Counted from the first letter of the stretch, positions 52,888 through 62,562 are shown. The stretch: DNA of 64,000 nt from Hyphomicrobiales bacterium (GCA_900465675.1 UBJR01000028.1:124001-188000); one strand, 5' to 3'. The notes: generated from the sequence alone by a model not told the origin. Translations and numbers: made by a program.

Positions 52888-53539
52888 AGACGTCGAGATG
52901 CCCCTCGGACAGAATCATCCGCCGCGCTTCGACCTGGTCCATCAGGGCCAGATCGTGGGTGGCGATGACGACGGCGGTGCCGAGCCGGTTGAGCTCGAGG
53001 AAGAGATTGAGAAGGCGGCGCGCCATCGGCGGATCGACATTGCCGGTCGGTTCGTCGGCGAGCAGGACTTCCGGGCGGTCGATGAGGGCGCGGGCGATCG
53101 CGGCACGCTGCTTCTCACCGCCGGAGAGGACCGGCGGCAGCACGTTGATGCGCTCGCCGAGCCCGACCCATTTCAGCAGTTCCAGGACGTCGGTCTTGTA
53201 GGTGCTCTCGTCCTTGCCGCGCACGCGCAGCGGCAGCGCGACGTTCTCATAGGTCGTCAGGTGGTCGAGAAGGCGGAAGTCCTGGAAGACGATGCCGACG
53301 CGGCGGCGCAGCAGCGGCAGTTCCGGGCGCGGAATATCCGAAATATCGCGGCCGAACATGCGGATCAGACCGCGGGTCGGCTGCAGCGACATGAAGAGCA
53401 GGCGCAGCAGCGTGGTCTTGCCGGCGCCGGAGGGACCCGTCAGAAACTGGAAGGACTTTTTCGGAATGTCAAAGGTCAGGTCCCGGAGGATCTCCGGCCC
53501 CATGCCATAGCGCAAACCGACATTCTCGAAGTGGATCAA
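52880..53539 (-). CDS. ftsE: Cell division ATP-binding protein FtsE
   Basis: A 219-aa ABC ATPase. Walker A is GPSGAGKT (35-42), the signature LSGGEKQ (139-145) and Walker B VLLADEPTG (159-167), with an H-loop in IATHD. It drives FtsX in activating cell-wall hydrolases during division. The upstream region carries a CtrA-like box (53642-53658), in keeping with cell-cycle expression, and the gene is divergent from a membrane protein gene. Confidence 0.94.
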   Translation of the reverse strand: MIHFENVGLRYGMGPEILRDLTFDIPKKSFQFLTGPSGAGKTTLLRLLFMSLQPTRGLIRMFGRDISDIPRPELPLLRRRVGIVFQDFRLLDHLTTYENVALPLRVRGKDESTYKTDVLELLKWVGLGERINVLPPVLSGGEKQRAAIARALIDRPEVLLADEPTGNVDPPMARRLLNLFLELNRLGTAVVIATHDLALMDQVEARRMILSEGHLDVYD

Positions 53540-53641
53540 CGGGCAACTCAGATTGTTCGAGGTTTCACACCATCGACTTGTTAACCAAGTGGATTAACAA
53601 CCGGTAAATTTCGGCGGAAAGATGCCCTATCGGCACCGGAT

Positions 53642-53658
53642 TTAGCGAAGCATTAACC
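53642..53658. promoter_or_regulatory. CtrA-like site between ftsE and the 53747 gene
   Basis: TTAG (53642-53645), seven bases, then TTAACC (53653-53658) is one mismatch from TTAA-N7-TTAAC. A second TTAA-rich element (near 53580-53600) lies closer to ftsE. The site is in the divergent promoter region. Confidence 0.35.
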
Positions 53659-53746
53659 ATTAAAATTTACGACTGAGCTGGATTCGTTTCAATGCCCGGT
53701 ATCGTCCGTGCACCGAAACCATGTGAAGAGCTGAAAGGCCGTCATC

Positions 53747-54409
53747 ATGGAAGCATCTTCGTTCAGCCGCCGCGCGCCGGGGCACGCCTATGATTTCCTG
53801 CCGCCGGACAAGGCGGCACGCCAGCCGCGGGCCGGAACGCGCCCGGCCGACATTTCCGATGCCGAGTTCGTCGTCATCAGCGGGCGAAGCCCATCGCCAG
53901 GCTTCAATGCGAAAAGTTTCAACGATAATCGCAAGCGGGCTGCAGCAGTACCGAAGGTGGAGACACCTAAAGCGGTGACCGGAGCTGTGGTCGCCTTGCG
54001 CGCCCTGGAAGAACATCTGCAGCAGGCATCGTTCAAGAGTTTTGCGGCGCTTGTCCTTCTGCTTTTTCTTCTGGTCTTCGGGTTGTCCGGCGGTTTCTCC
54101 AGTCTTCAGGCGGACGACCAGTCTGCGATCGGATCGCCCCTGCATTTCACCCATGTGACGCTGACGCCGCGCGATGCCAATGGCATGCGTATCCTGATGG
54201 TCAACGGCATTCTCGAAAACGAGAGCGGCACCACGCAGACGGTTCGGCCGATCCGCGCCGACCTAGTGAGCGATGGGCGGCTGATGGCGAGCATCGTCAT
54301 TAACCCGCCAGTCGACGTGATCTATGGCGGCGAGAGCCGCGGATTTTCGGCGCGTGTTCAGCACTCTGGTGGAAAAATGCCGGAAGTCCGGCTGTCATTC
54401 ATGCCCTAA
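53747..54409 (+). CDS. Membrane protein with C-terminal periplasmic domain
   Basis: A 220-aa protein. An Arg/Pro-rich cytoplasmic N-terminus (about 1-95) precedes one membrane helix (about 101-122, FAALVLLLFLLVFGLSGGF) and a periplasmic beta domain (about 130-220) with MLMVNGILENESG-like and VDVIYGGESRGFSARVQ segments. It resembles the FxLYD/DUF3426-type domain of proteins encoded beside ftsE in rhizobia, whose usual zinc ribbon I do not see at the N-terminus here. The gene is divergent from ftsE. Confidence 0.75.
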   Translation: MEASSFSRRAPGHAYDFLPPDKAARQPRAGTRPADISDAEFVVISGRSPSPGFNAKSFNDNRKRAAAVPKVETPKAVTGAVVALRALEEHLQQASFKSFAALVLLLFLLVFGLSGGFSSLQADDQSAIGSPLHFTHVTLTPRDANGMRILMVNGILENESGTTQTVRPIRADLVSDGRLMASIVINPPVDVIYGGESRGFSARVQHSGGKMPEVRLSFMP

Positions 54410-54470
54410 GGGTGTTTCTCCGCGTCTAATGTGCTAACGGCTTACCCTTCATTTTCACGGAGCAAGCCGT

Positions 54471-55013
54471 ATGCCTGTCGTGCGCGGAAAAAATATCGAT
54501 CCTCTTTTCACTGCCGAGCAGATTGCCGAGCGCAACGATGCAATGGCAAAGCAGATTGCCGAAGGTCCGACCAAGGACCTTCTGGTGATCGCTGTCTTGA
54601 AGGGGTCGTTCATTTTCGCGGCCGACCTGATCCGCGCCCTGCACAACAACGGCCTGGCGCCTGAGGTCGAGTTCATCACGCTGTCGAGCTACGGCACCGG
54701 CACGGTTTCGCAGGGCGTTCGCATCGTCAAGGATATCGACAGCGATGTGAAGGACCGCGATGTCCTGCTGATCGACGACATTCTGGAATCCGGCCGTACG
54801 CTGCTGTTTGCCAAGGAACTGCTCTTCGAACGCGGCGCCCGCAACGTGACGATCGCGGTGTTGCTCGACAAGAGCGTCAAGCGCAAGGAAAAGCTCGAGG
54901 CCGATTATGTCGGCTTCGAATGCCCCGACTATTTCGTCGTCGGCTACGGCATGGATGTCGCCTACGCTTTCCGCGAACTTCCCTTCGTGGGCGTCGTCAC
55001 CGGCGACGCCTGA
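54471..55013 (+). CDS. hpt: Hypoxanthine phosphoribosyltransferase
   Basis: A 180-aa purine-salvage enzyme making IMP and GMP from hypoxanthine or guanine. The PRPP-binding motif is VLLIDDILESGRT (98-110), and LKGSFIFAADL and the C-terminal YFVVGYGMDVAYAFRELPFVG are characteristic. It is followed by the receiver protein gene, probably under a separate promoter. Confidence 0.94.
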   Translation: MPVVRGKNIDPLFTAEQIAERNDAMAKQIAEGPTKDLLVIAVLKGSFIFAADLIRALHNNGLAPEVEFITLSSYGTGTVSQGVRIVKDIDSDVKDRDVLLIDDILESGRTLLFAKELLFERGARNVTIAVLLDKSVKRKEKLEADYVGFECPDYFVVGYGMDVAYAFRELPFVGVVTGDA

Positions 55014-55131
55014 GCGCCTGCGATACAGACGGGTTGTTAACCATCCCGTCCATCGCCCGCCGCCGTTTACTGATCGCAAAGGAACGGCATGCGATTTCCG
55101 TCTTGGGGCATGAAGACGGAGCGATGCATCG

Positions 55132-55491
55132 ATGGCAAAAATTCTGATCACGGAAGACGAAGATTCCCTCCGTTCTTTCGTAGCCCGGGCCTTGCGCCTT
55201 GACGGTCATGAGACCGATGAAGCGGCCGACGGTGCCGAGGGACTCGAGAAGCTGAAGGACGGGGTCTACGACCTGCTGCTGTCCGATATCCGCATGCCCG
55301 TCATGGATGGCATCGAGCTGGCACACCAGGCAAAGTCAGCCTTTCCGGCGCTGAAAATCCTGCTGATGACAGGCTATGCCGAACAGCGCGAACGCGCTGA
55401 CGATCTAGCTGAAAAGATCGTCGATGTGGTCTCGAAGCCGTTTGCACTTCCCGATATCCGCAAGGCGGTCGCCCGCGCACTGGCTGCCTGA
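55132..55491 (+). CDS. cpdR: Single-domain response regulator CpdR
   Basis: A 119-aa receiver domain without an output domain. The phosphoacceptor is D52 (LSDIRMPVMDG), with the acidic pair at 9-10, the conserved T80 and K102 (SKPFA). It ends in ALAA, the Ala-Ala tail of CpdR. In Caulobacter unphosphorylated CpdR brings ClpXP to the pole and is itself degraded through that tail; in Sinorhizobium CpdR1 affects the cell cycle and bacteroid development. A TTAACC half-site (55040-55045) upstream could be a partial CtrA site. Confidence 0.9.
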   Translation: MAKILITEDEDSLRSFVARALRLDGHETDEAADGAEGLEKLKDGVYDLLLSDIRMPVMDGIELAHQAKSAFPALKILLMTGYAEQRERADDLAEKIVDVVSKPFALPDIRKAVARALAA

Positions 55492-55501
55492 CCAGGCAGC
55501 C

Positions 55502-55951
55502 TCAACTCTCGTCCGGAACGAACTTGCCTTCGTAGCGCACCCGGAAATTCCGCCTGTGAAAATCCTGCTCGAAGCAGACGAATACCAGCTCGATATCGTT
55601 GTCGCTGTCACGCTTCCCGAGCAGGCTTAGCGTGATGACCACGACGCCGCTATAGCCGCGGGTGATGCGGAAGGCGGCGTTGCGGATTTCCGTGGCTTCG
55701 GGATCGCGGCGATCGTCGCGGCGCTCGTAGATGATCCAGAAGCGGGCGGCGTCCCAGGTCTTTCTCAGGATCTCGCTGACCTCGGCCTTGAACTCCTCGG
55801 CATGCATCGCCGGTCCCCAGGACAATGCCGTTTCTCCGGCATCGCTGACGACGTTGAGATAGCCGTCATACTGGTAGGCGCCCGAAAGCGCCTTTTCGAT
55901 CATCTCGAATGCTGAGTTTTCGCTGATTGCAGTCTTGAAGAGAATTGCCAT
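55502..55951 (-). CDS. Conserved hypothetical protein
   Basis: A 149-aa protein. It starts MAILFKTAISENSAFEMIEKALSGAYQYDG, with an alpha/beta pattern and no membrane segment or signal peptide. I do not recognise a domain; the conserved-looking YSGVVVITLSLLGKRDSDNDIELVFVCFEQDFHRRNF stretch may be a beta core. It converges with cpdR. The start at 55951 is preferred, with an alternative TTG at 55972; neither has a convincing ribosome-binding site. Confidence 0.7.
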   Translation of the reverse strand: MAILFKTAISENSAFEMIEKALSGAYQYDGYLNVVSDAGETALSWGPAMHAEEFKAEVSEILRKTWDAARFWIIYERRDDRRDPEATEIRNAAFRITRGYSGVVVITLSLLGKRDSDNDIELVFVCFEQDFHRRNFRVRYEGKFVPDES

Positions 55952-56030
55952 CGAATCGCTGTCGTTCGTCAACCGTCAAGATTGGACATTACGAAGCTGA
56001 TCGAAAAACGCGAGCCCTCCGGCCGCCCGA

Positions 56031-58727
56031 TCACTGAATATCGAGCAGCCGCTCCAGATAACGCCGTTCCATTTCCTGTGGCGGGTTGTTGCCGAGCTTT
56101 TCGCGGATGGCATCGAGGATTTCTCTGGCGCGCTGGACGTCGATCTCATCGGGCACTTTCACGGTATCACCAAAGTCAGGCCCATCGGCGCGCCGCGGGC
56201 GGCCAAGCGGGTCGCGGCCGTTCTGATCGCCCTGGCCGACCTGGCCGTTCGGGCCTTGCTGACCCTGCTGGCCCTGTTGCGCCTGCATCATCTGGTTCAT
56301 CATTTCACGGGCGCCCTGGCGCAGCGCTTCCAGCGCGCGGCCCTGACCCTGGACTGCGGTATCGCCACGGCCCTGGCCGAGTTCTCGACCGGCGCCTTCC
56401 ATCTCGCGCTGTGCCTGGCCGAAGCCCGGGCCGGGCTTCATGCCCATGTCGCCGAGACCCTTCTGCAGTTCGCCGAGTTGCTTGCCGAGCGCATCCTGCT
56501 GTTCGCGAAGCTTCTTCAGTGCGTCACGCAGCTGCTGCTCGGTCATCTCGTTCGACTGCTGATCACCCTGCTGGCCGTTCTGACCTTGCTGTTGCTGCTG
56601 CTGGCCCTGATCCTGCTGTTCGCCGTCCTGGCCGGGCATCATATTGTCAAGCAGCGGGTCGTTCATGCCCATGTCGGGGTCGCCGCGCTGCATGCGGTCA
56701 CGAAGCTGTTGATCGAGCTTGAAGGTCTGCTCCATCAGCTTTTGCTGGTCGCGCAAAATCTGGCCGAGCTTGTCCATCTGCTGGCGCATCTGGCTATTGT
56801 CGCCCTGCTGCTGCTGGCCCTGCTGCGGACGTCCCGCCTGCAGGTTGTTCATCATCCGCTGCAGTTCCGACAGCATCTGCTGTGCAGCATCGCGGTTGCC
56901 GGAGCGGGCGAGGTTTTCGATCTGGTCCATCATCCGCTCCAGATCCTGCTGCCGCAGCATCTGGGCATTCTGATTGGGCTGCATCGGCGCATTCTGCATG
57001 CGCTGGGCGAGCTCCTTCATGTATTCGTTCATCGCCTTGCGAAGCTCGTCCATCAGCTTCTTGACTTCGGCATCCGGCGCGTTGCGCTGGAGCGCGTCGG
57101 CAAGGTTCTGCTGGGCGTTACGCAGATTGCGCTCGGCCTGCGAGAGATCGCCGTCCTCGATGCCAAGCGCGATGTCCCAGAGATAATCGGCGGTGTCCTT
57201 CAGCTGCTCGTCGGTCTTGGCAAGCTTCATACGCGCCAGCGCCGATTCGATCAGCAGGTAGTTGGTGAGTTTCGGGATCGTCTCTTCCGGGCGGATCGTC
57301 AGCGCTTCGTTGAGCGCGATCGCATCGGGCATCTTGCGGGTGTCGAGCGCAAAGACCTGGCGTTCCTCGGCAACGGCTGCGGCCAGCGGCTCGTTGAATG
57401 GCCGCGCGGGGAGAACCATTTCGTGCGGCGGGCTGCGGCCGATCTGGCCTGCCGCGTCCTTGGCAACGAGCGTCACGCGGACGCGCTTGCCGGCCAGCGG
57501 GTGCTCGGTCAGGTTCTTGCTGCTAACGCCCTTGGCATCGCGGGCATTGCGGCGCGGGATATCGAGGCGGAAATCGGGAAGCGGGTAGAGAGGCTTGGCA
57601 GAAGGATCGGATTCGACGGGTAGAATTTCCGCGTGGGCTTCCTGGACGCCGTAATCGTCCTTGGCCGTGAACTTGATCTCGAGAGCACCATTTACGCTCG
57701 CCTTCGGCAGCCCATCGAAAGCGATCTCCGGCGCCTTGTCGGGAATGACATTGAAGCTCCAGCTGCGGCCGTTGACCTGCAGCGCACCGTTTTCCTCAAG
57801 CTTCATCAGGTGCGTCTGTGCCGTGGGAACCGGCGTTTCACCGGCCGCAGTCTGCTGTGGCTGCTGAGTTGGTGCGGAAGCGCCTGCCGTCTGCTGACCT
57901 GCCTGCTTTTCGGCGGCAATCTCCCTGGCCTCGCCGTTCTCCTTCTTGAAGACGACCTTTTCGTCCGCTTGGCCGCCACTGACGCGCACGGTCAGGCTGG
58001 AGAACTGCGGAACGTTGATCGGCGCCTGCTCCGTGCCCGTGGCCGTCAGATAGACGGGCGCGCGGCCGGTATAGGAGGGAGGCGTGACCCAGGCATCGAT
58101 GCGAACGGCGGGATTTGTCTCGCCCTGCTCGACGGGAGGCTGGAAGGCGTCGGCGATCGAACCGCCATTGGTGGACAGCGAATAGCCAAAGCCCATGACG
58201 ACGAGCAGCGCCGGAATGGCGCGCAGGGCGAAGCGGTCGTGCCGGGCGATGTCCGGGCGCGGATAACCGGCGTCGAGCGCGGCGATCTTCTCGGCCATGC
58301 GCGTCTGGTGTTCGCGCCAGAGCGCGCGGGCAAACGGCGTATCGAAGGCCGGTTCGTCTTCCTGTACGGTGACGGGCTGATGCGGCAGGCCGTTGCGTTC
58401 TTCGAGAAGCCGGTCGGCCTCGGCGTTGGTTGGCCATCGCAGTCGGCGGAACGGGATGAGTGATGCAACGAAGGCGGCCGCAAACGCGACCAGCAGCAGG
58501 ATGCGCAGGACATCGGGAACGCTGCGGAAGAGGCCAAACCAGGAGGTAGCAAGATAAAGTGCGATGATCGAGAGAACGGGCACCAGCGGCGGCAATGCTT
58601 GCTCGGAGAGAAGGACGACACGCGCGAAAAGACGCTTTACCGCAACCAGCCTCGCAAGAGATGGCCTGATGGCAAATGCACCATATCCCTGCCTGCTCGG
58701 GCTCTTCTTCAATCCGGTCTCCGCCAT
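56031..58727 (-). CDS. TIGR02302/DUF4175 large membrane protein with Gln-rich coiled coil
   Basis: An 898-aa protein. Two N-terminal helices (about 45-92) and a third near 170 anchor it, and a periplasmic beta-like portion (about 195-450) follows. The second half is helical and very rich in Gln and Met (about 560-860), with runs such as QGQQQQGDN and QQQQQQGQNGQQGDQQ. The C-terminus ends in a predicted helical domain (PQEMERRYLERLLDIQ). The family is restricted to alphaproteobacteria and its function is unknown. lysA follows downstream on the same strand, with an inverted repeat near the boundary. Confidence 0.88.
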   Translation of the reverse strand: MAETGLKKSPSRQGYGAFAIRPSLARLVAVKRLFARVVLLSEQALPPLVPVLSIIALYLATSWFGLFRSVPDVLRILLLVAFAAAFVASLIPFRRLRWPTNAEADRLLEERNGLPHQPVTVQEDEPAFDTPFARALWREHQTRMAEKIAALDAGYPRPDIARHDRFALRAIPALLVVMGFGYSLSTNGGSIADAFQPPVEQGETNPAVRIDAWVTPPSYTGRAPVYLTATGTEQAPINVPQFSSLTVRVSGGQADEKVVFKKENGEAREIAAEKQAGQQTAGASAPTQQPQQTAAGETPVPTAQTHLMKLEENGALQVNGRSWSFNVIPDKAPEIAFDGLPKASVNGALEIKFTAKDDYGVQEAHAEILPVESDPSAKPLYPLPDFRLDIPRRNARDAKGVSSKNLTEHPLAGKRVRVTLVAKDAAGQIGRSPPHEMVLPARPFNEPLAAAVAEERQVFALDTRKMPDAIALNEALTIRPEETIPKLTNYLLIESALARMKLAKTDEQLKDTADYLWDIALGIEDGDLSQAERNLRNAQQNLADALQRNAPDAEVKKLMDELRKAMNEYMKELAQRMQNAPMQPNQNAQMLRQQDLERMMDQIENLARSGNRDAAQQMLSELQRMMNNLQAGRPQQGQQQQGDNSQMRQQMDKLGQILRDQQKLMEQTFKLDQQLRDRMQRGDPDMGMNDPLLDNMMPGQDGEQQDQGQQQQQQGQNGQQGDQQSNEMTEQQLRDALKKLREQQDALGKQLGELQKGLGDMGMKPGPGFGQAQREMEGAGRELGQGRGDTAVQGQGRALEALRQGAREMMNQMMQAQQGQQGQQGPNGQVGQGDQNGRDPLGRPRRADGPDFGDTVKVPDEIDVQRAREILDAIREKLGNNPPQEMERRYLERLLDIQ

Positions 58728-58818
58728 GGCGTGTTAGAGTAACAGTGGGCGCTTCCGGCGATTGCTCAGCAATTCGCTCGCATCGGGAAAGGATAACACT
58801 CTTTGTGGCGAAGGCGAG

Positions 58819-58859
58819 GGCGACCGGCGGTTAATGCCGGTTTTTCACGGCCGGTCGCC
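58819..58859. repeat. Long inverted repeat between lysA and the TIGR02302 gene
   Basis: Nine-base arms GGCGACCGG (58819-58827) and CCGGTCGCC (58851-58859) enclose 23 bases that can fold into a competing smaller stem, CCGGC with GCCGG followed by TTTTT. It may act as the lysA 3' hairpin, or as a plus-strand terminator of antisense transcription. Confidence 0.5.
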
Positions 58860-58875
58860 AAAAAGTGATGGTTCG

Positions 58876-60144
58876 TCAGTCGAGCCAGGCCGGGACGGAA
58901 TCAAGGCCGATCAGTTCCTCGTAGGTCCGGCGCGGCCGGATGACGTGGAAATCGGAGCCTTTGACCAGCACTTCCGGAACCAGCAGGCGGCTGTTGTAGG
59001 TGCCCGCCTGCACCGCGCCGTAGGCGCCACCCGACATGACGGCGAAGAGATCGCCCGGCTTCGGCATTGCCATCTCGCGGTCGAGCGCCAGATAGTCGCC
59101 GGTCTCGCAGACCGGGCCGACGATATCGGCCTTGATGCGCGGAGCATTGGCGGCGGAGATCACCACCGGCTTGATCTCGTGATAGGCCTCGTAAAGCGTC
59201 GGGCGGATCAGATCGTTCATCGCGCCATCGACGATGACGAAGGTCTTCTCGCCACCGTCTTTCACGTAGATCACTTCGGTCACCAGGATACCGGCGTTGC
59301 CAACGATCAGACGGCCGGGCTCTGTGACGATCTTGCAGTTCAGGCTGCGCAGCTGATTCTTGACGATGGCCGCATACGCGTCGGGCAGCGGCGGCGGGTT
59401 GTTGTCGTCCTTGTAGGGAATGCCGAGACCGCCGCCGATATCGACATGGTGGATGTCGTGGCCGTCGGCGCGCAGCGTGGCGACCAGATCGTGCAGCAGC
59501 TTGAAGGCGTCGTCGAAGGGCTGCAACTCGGTGATCTGGCTGCCGATATGCATGTCGATGCCGGTCACTTCGATACCAGGAAGCGTGGCGGCGCGCGCAT
59601 AGACGGCGCGGGCACGCTCCCAGGAGATGCCGAACTTGTTTTCCTTCTTGCCGGTCGAGATCTTCGAATGCGTCTTTGCATCGACATCGGGGTTGATGCG
59701 GAAGGAAACCGGCGCCTTCTTGCCGGCCTTGACGGCGCGGCTGTTGAGAATCTCGAGTTCGGGTTCGGACTCGACGTTGAAGCAGTAGATGCCGGCTTCA
59801 AGCGCGAAATCCATCTCGTGTGGCGTCTTGCCGACACCGGAGAACATGATGCGGCCTGCCGGGATTCCGGCAGCCAGCGCGCGGCGCAGCTCGCCCTCGG
59901 AAACGACGTCGATGCCGGCGCCCAGCTTGCCGAGGGTTTTCAGCACGGCCTGGTTCGAATTCGCCTTCATGGCGTAGCAGACCATCGAGTCCACATCGCT
60001 GAAGGCTTCGGCGAAGACGCGGTAGTGGCGCTCCAGCGTTGCCGTGGAATAGCAGTAGAAGGGGGTGCCAACGGCCTTGGCAATTTCGGGAACAGGAACG
60101 TTCTCGGCGTAAAGAATGCCGTCGCGATACTCGAAGTGGTTCAC
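58876..60144 (-). CDS. lysA: Diaminopimelate decarboxylase
   Basis: The last enzyme of lysine synthesis, a fold III PLP enzyme of 422 aa. The PLP lysine is in CYAMKANSNQ (K60). Further family blocks are HIDIGGGLGIPY-like HHVDIGGGLGIPY, GRLIVGNAG and the C-terminal CETGDYLALDREM, which brings a cysteine and a glutamate to the active site. It is preceded by an LptM-like lipoprotein gene 12 bases upstream, as in many proteobacteria. Confidence 0.96.
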   Translation of the reverse strand: MNHFEYRDGILYAENVPVPEIAKAVGTPFYCYSTATLERHYRVFAEAFSDVDSMVCYAMKANSNQAVLKTLGKLGAGIDVVSEGELRRALAAGIPAGRIMFSGVGKTPHEMDFALEAGIYCFNVESEPELEILNSRAVKAGKKAPVSFRINPDVDAKTHSKISTGKKENKFGISWERARAVYARAATLPGIEVTGIDMHIGSQITELQPFDDAFKLLHDLVATLRADGHDIHHVDIGGGLGIPYKDDNNPPPLPDAYAAIVKNQLRSLNCKIVTEPGRLIVGNAGILVTEVIYVKDGGEKTFVIVDGAMNDLIRPTLYEAYHEIKPVVISAANAPRIKADIVGPVCETGDYLALDREMAMPKPGDLFAVMSGGAYGAVQAGTYNSRLLVPEVLVKGSDFHVIRPRRTYEELIGLDSVPAWLD

Positions 60145-60156
60145 GGCTTCAGCCTA

Positions 60157-60351
60157 TCAGAGCAGGGGATCGAGAAGGAAAGGCTTGTCGGCAACGCCCG
60201 GCTGTTTCGTCGGCTTGGAGGAATCGCCGCCCTTCGTTGCCTGCGCACTCGGCGGATCGAGATCGCCTTTGCGTCCACATCCGGCAACGGCAAGGCCGAC
60301 GACGGCAAGAACGACCGTCAGGCGGATGAGGTGCGGCAAGCTGGTCTGCAT
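60157..60351 (-). CDS. lptM: Small lipoprotein, LptM (YifL)-like
   Basis: A 64-aa protein. A lipoprotein signal with lipobox VAGC at about residue 25, followed by GRKGDLDPP, is the signature of LptM/YifL, which helps mature the LPS translocon LptD-LptE by disulfide rearrangement. The ATG at 60351 follows AAGAGGATACCC; a longer start upstream is not needed. It lies between argH and lysA, its usual place. The tail is longer than in E. coli. Confidence 0.85.
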   Translation of the reverse strand: MQTSLPHLIRLTVVLAVVGLAVAGCGRKGDLDPPSAQATKGGDSSKPTKQPGVADKPFLLDPLL

Positions 60352-60447
60352 GGGTATCCTCTTGGAGCGGCACTGGTGGACATCTTCATAGCGAAGTTTA
60401 TCCAGCTTGTGCACCCTGATTGTTGCGCTGTTGCTGGCGGTCCGAAC

Positions 60448-61851
60448 TCAGTTGCGGCCGCGCCAGTAGGCGATCTGCTTGCGCACTTCCGACGGGGCGG
60501 TCCCGCCGAAGCTCTTGCGGCTGGCAACGGAAGCTTCGACCGTCAGAACACCATAGACAGCGTCGGTGATCGCAGAATTGATCGCCTGCAGATCGGCCAG
60601 CGGCAGCTCGGCGAGATCGCAGCCCTTGCTTTCCGCCAGCGCCACGGCACGGCCGGTCACATGATGGGCATCACGGAAAGGAAGGCCCGCTTCGCGCACC
60701 AGCCAGTCGGCTAGATCGGTCGCGGTCGAGTAACCGGAACCGGCCGCCGCCTTCATGCGCACGGTGTTGATGGTCATGTCGCGGACCATGCCGGTCATGG
60801 CGGCGATCGCCAGTTCCAGGCTTTCGGCGGCGTCGAAGACCTGTTCCTTGTCTTCCTGCATGTCCTTGGAATAAGCGAGCGGCAGGCCCTTCATGATGGT
60901 CAGCAGGGCAACCAGCGAGCCGTTGATGCGGCCGGTCTTGGCGCGTACCAGCTCGGCAGCATCCGGGTTCTTCTTCTGCGGCATGATCGAGGAGCCGGTG
61001 GAGAAGGCGTCGGAGAGGCGCACGAAGCCGAATTGCGGCGTCGACCAGATGACGATTTCTTCTGCAAGGCGTGACAGATGCATGCCGGCGATCGCGGCGA
61101 TCGACAGGAATTCGATGGCGAAGTCGCGGTCGGAGACGGTGTCGATCGAATTGCGGGTCGGCTCACGGAAGCCGAGCGCCTTGGCCGTCATGTGACGGTC
61201 GATCGGGTAGCCGGTGCCTGCCAGTGCCGCAGCGCCGATCGGGCTCTCGTCGAGATGCTCGATGGCGTGGCGCACGCGCGAGCGGTCGCGGCCGAACATT
61301 TCGACATAGGCCATGCAGTGGTGACCGAAGGTGACCGGCTGGGCTGTCTGCAGATGGGTAAAGCCCGGCATGACGCTGTCGGCATGCTCTTCGGCGCGGT
61401 CGAGGAAGGCTGCGATCAGGCTGGTCAGCATCGCCTCGGTCTTCTGCAGCTCTTCCTTGACCCAGAGGCGGAAGTCGAGCGCCACCTGGTCGTTGCGCGA
61501 GCGGGCAGTGTGCAGGCGTCCGGCGGCGGGGCCGATCAGCGTTGCAAGACGGGCTTCGACATTCATGTGAATGTCTTCGAGCTGCCGCGAAAATTCGAAA
61601 TTGCCGCTTTCGATTTCTGACAGGATCGTGTTTAGCCCGTGAACGATCTTGTCCTTATCGTCGGCTGATATGATGCCCTGATGGGCAAGCATCGTCGCGT
61701 GGGCGATCGACCCGCGGATATCCTGAGCGAATAGCTTCTTGTCGAAACCGATCGAGGCATTTATCTCCTCCATGATCGCATCGGGGCCTGAAGCGAAGCG
61801 TCCGCCCCACATCTGGTTGGAGGATTTGGTGTCCGTGTTGCCGTCGGCCAT
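60448..61851 (-). CDS. argH: Argininosuccinate lyase
   Basis: The last arginine-synthesis enzyme, splitting argininosuccinate into arginine and fumarate. The protein is 467 aa. The catalytic signature [12 protein letters not shown] (286-297), the substrate-binding TARSRNDQV and the catalytic histidine in [10 protein letters not shown] (H166) are present. The ATG at 61851 starts at [19 protein letters not shown]; the in-frame upstream extension would overlap the divergent tlpA gene. It is divergent from tlpA. Confidence 0.95.
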   Translation of the reverse strand: MADGNTDTKSSNQMWGGRFASGPDAIMEEINASIGFDKKLFAQDIRGSIAHATMLAHQGIISADDKDKIVHGLNTILSEIESGNFEFSRQLEDIHMNVEARLATLIGPAAGRLHTARSRNDQVALDFRLWVKEELQKTEAMLTSLIAAFLDRAEEHADSVMPGFTHLQTAQPVTFGHHCMAYVEMFGRDRSRVRHAIEHLDESPIGAAALAGTGYPIDRHMTAKALGFREPTRNSIDTVSDRDFAIEFLSIAAIAGMHLSRLAEEIVIWSTPQFGFVRLSDAFSTGSSIMPQKKNPDAAELVRAKTGRINGSLVALLTIMKGLPLAYSKDMQEDKEQVFDAAESLELAIAAMTGMVRDMTINTVRMKAAAGSGYSTATDLADWLVREAGLPFRDAHHVTGRAVALAESKGCDLAELPLADLQAINSAITDAVYGVLTVEASVASRKSFGGTAPSEVRKQIAYWRGRN

Positions 61852-61893
61852 CGAAGCTGCCTGCCTTGAAAGATGCATGTCCTGGAGAATGAA

Positions 61894-62556
61894 ATGACGA
61901 CAAGAAAGCCGCTTGGGCTGCCATCCCTGAAATTGATCTCGATAGCTGCCGTCGCGGGCATAATTGCCGGTGCGGCAGCGGTTTACATTAAGGAGACGGG
62001 GTCTGGCAATGGCGGCGGCGAAACGGCGTCCGGCCAATGCGCCGCGGCAAAGGATCTGGCGCAGAAGATCACGCCGCTTGCCAAGGGACAGGTTGCGGCA
62101 ATGGTCGCTGCCAACGAGCCGCGCAAACTGACATCGGTCGCCTTCAACGATGCTGACAACAAGCCTGTCACGCTCGACAATTTTGCCGGAAAGACCGTGC
62201 TTCTCAATCTTTGGGCAACGTGGTGCGTGCCCTGCCGCGAGGAGATGCCGGCGCTGAATGCGCTTGAGAAAGAGATGGGCAGCGACAAGTTCCAGGTGGT
62301 CGCCGTCAACATCGATACCGGCGATGACGAGAAGCCGAAGGCCTTCCTCAGCGAGACCGGCGTCGATTCCCTGAAACTCTACCGCGACAATACGATCGGC
62401 GTGTTCAACAGCCTGAAAAAGGAAGGCCTTGCCTTCGGCCTGCCGGTTACGCTGCTGCTCGATGACAAGGGATGCCTGGTCTCGGCGATGAACGGCCCGG
62501 CTGCCTGGGACAGCGAGGACGCCAAGGCGCTGATCAGGGGTGCGATCGGCCTCTGA
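61894..62556 (+). CDS. tlpA: Thiol:disulfide interchange protein TlpA
   Basis: A 220-aa protein. An N-terminal membrane anchor (about 12-32) precedes a thioredoxin-like domain with the active site WCVPC (C111, C114) and a cis-proline in GLPVTLLLD. Bradyrhizobium TlpA reduces the copper-site proteins ScoI and CoxB during cytochrome oxidase assembly, and this protein has the same layout with an extra conserved Cys (C49) between anchor and domain. The ATG at 61894 is chosen for its GGAGAATGAA site over one seven codons upstream. Confidence 0.9.
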   Translation: MTTRKPLGLPSLKLISIAAVAGIIAGAAAVYIKETGSGNGGGETASGQCAAAKDLAQKITPLAKGQVAAMVAANEPRKLTSVAFNDADNKPVTLDNFAGKTVLLNLWATWCVPCREEMPALNALEKEMGSDKFQVVAVNIDTGDDEKPKAFLSETGVDSLKLYRDNTIGVFNSLKKEGLAFGLPVTLLLDDKGCLVSAMNGPAAWDSEDAKALIRGAIGL

Positions 62557-62562
62557 TGCCGC

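Noticed and set aside
58762-60714. 650-codon plus-strand open frame opposite lysA and argH
   Set aside because: A shadow of two conserved enzymes with characteristic catalytic motifs.
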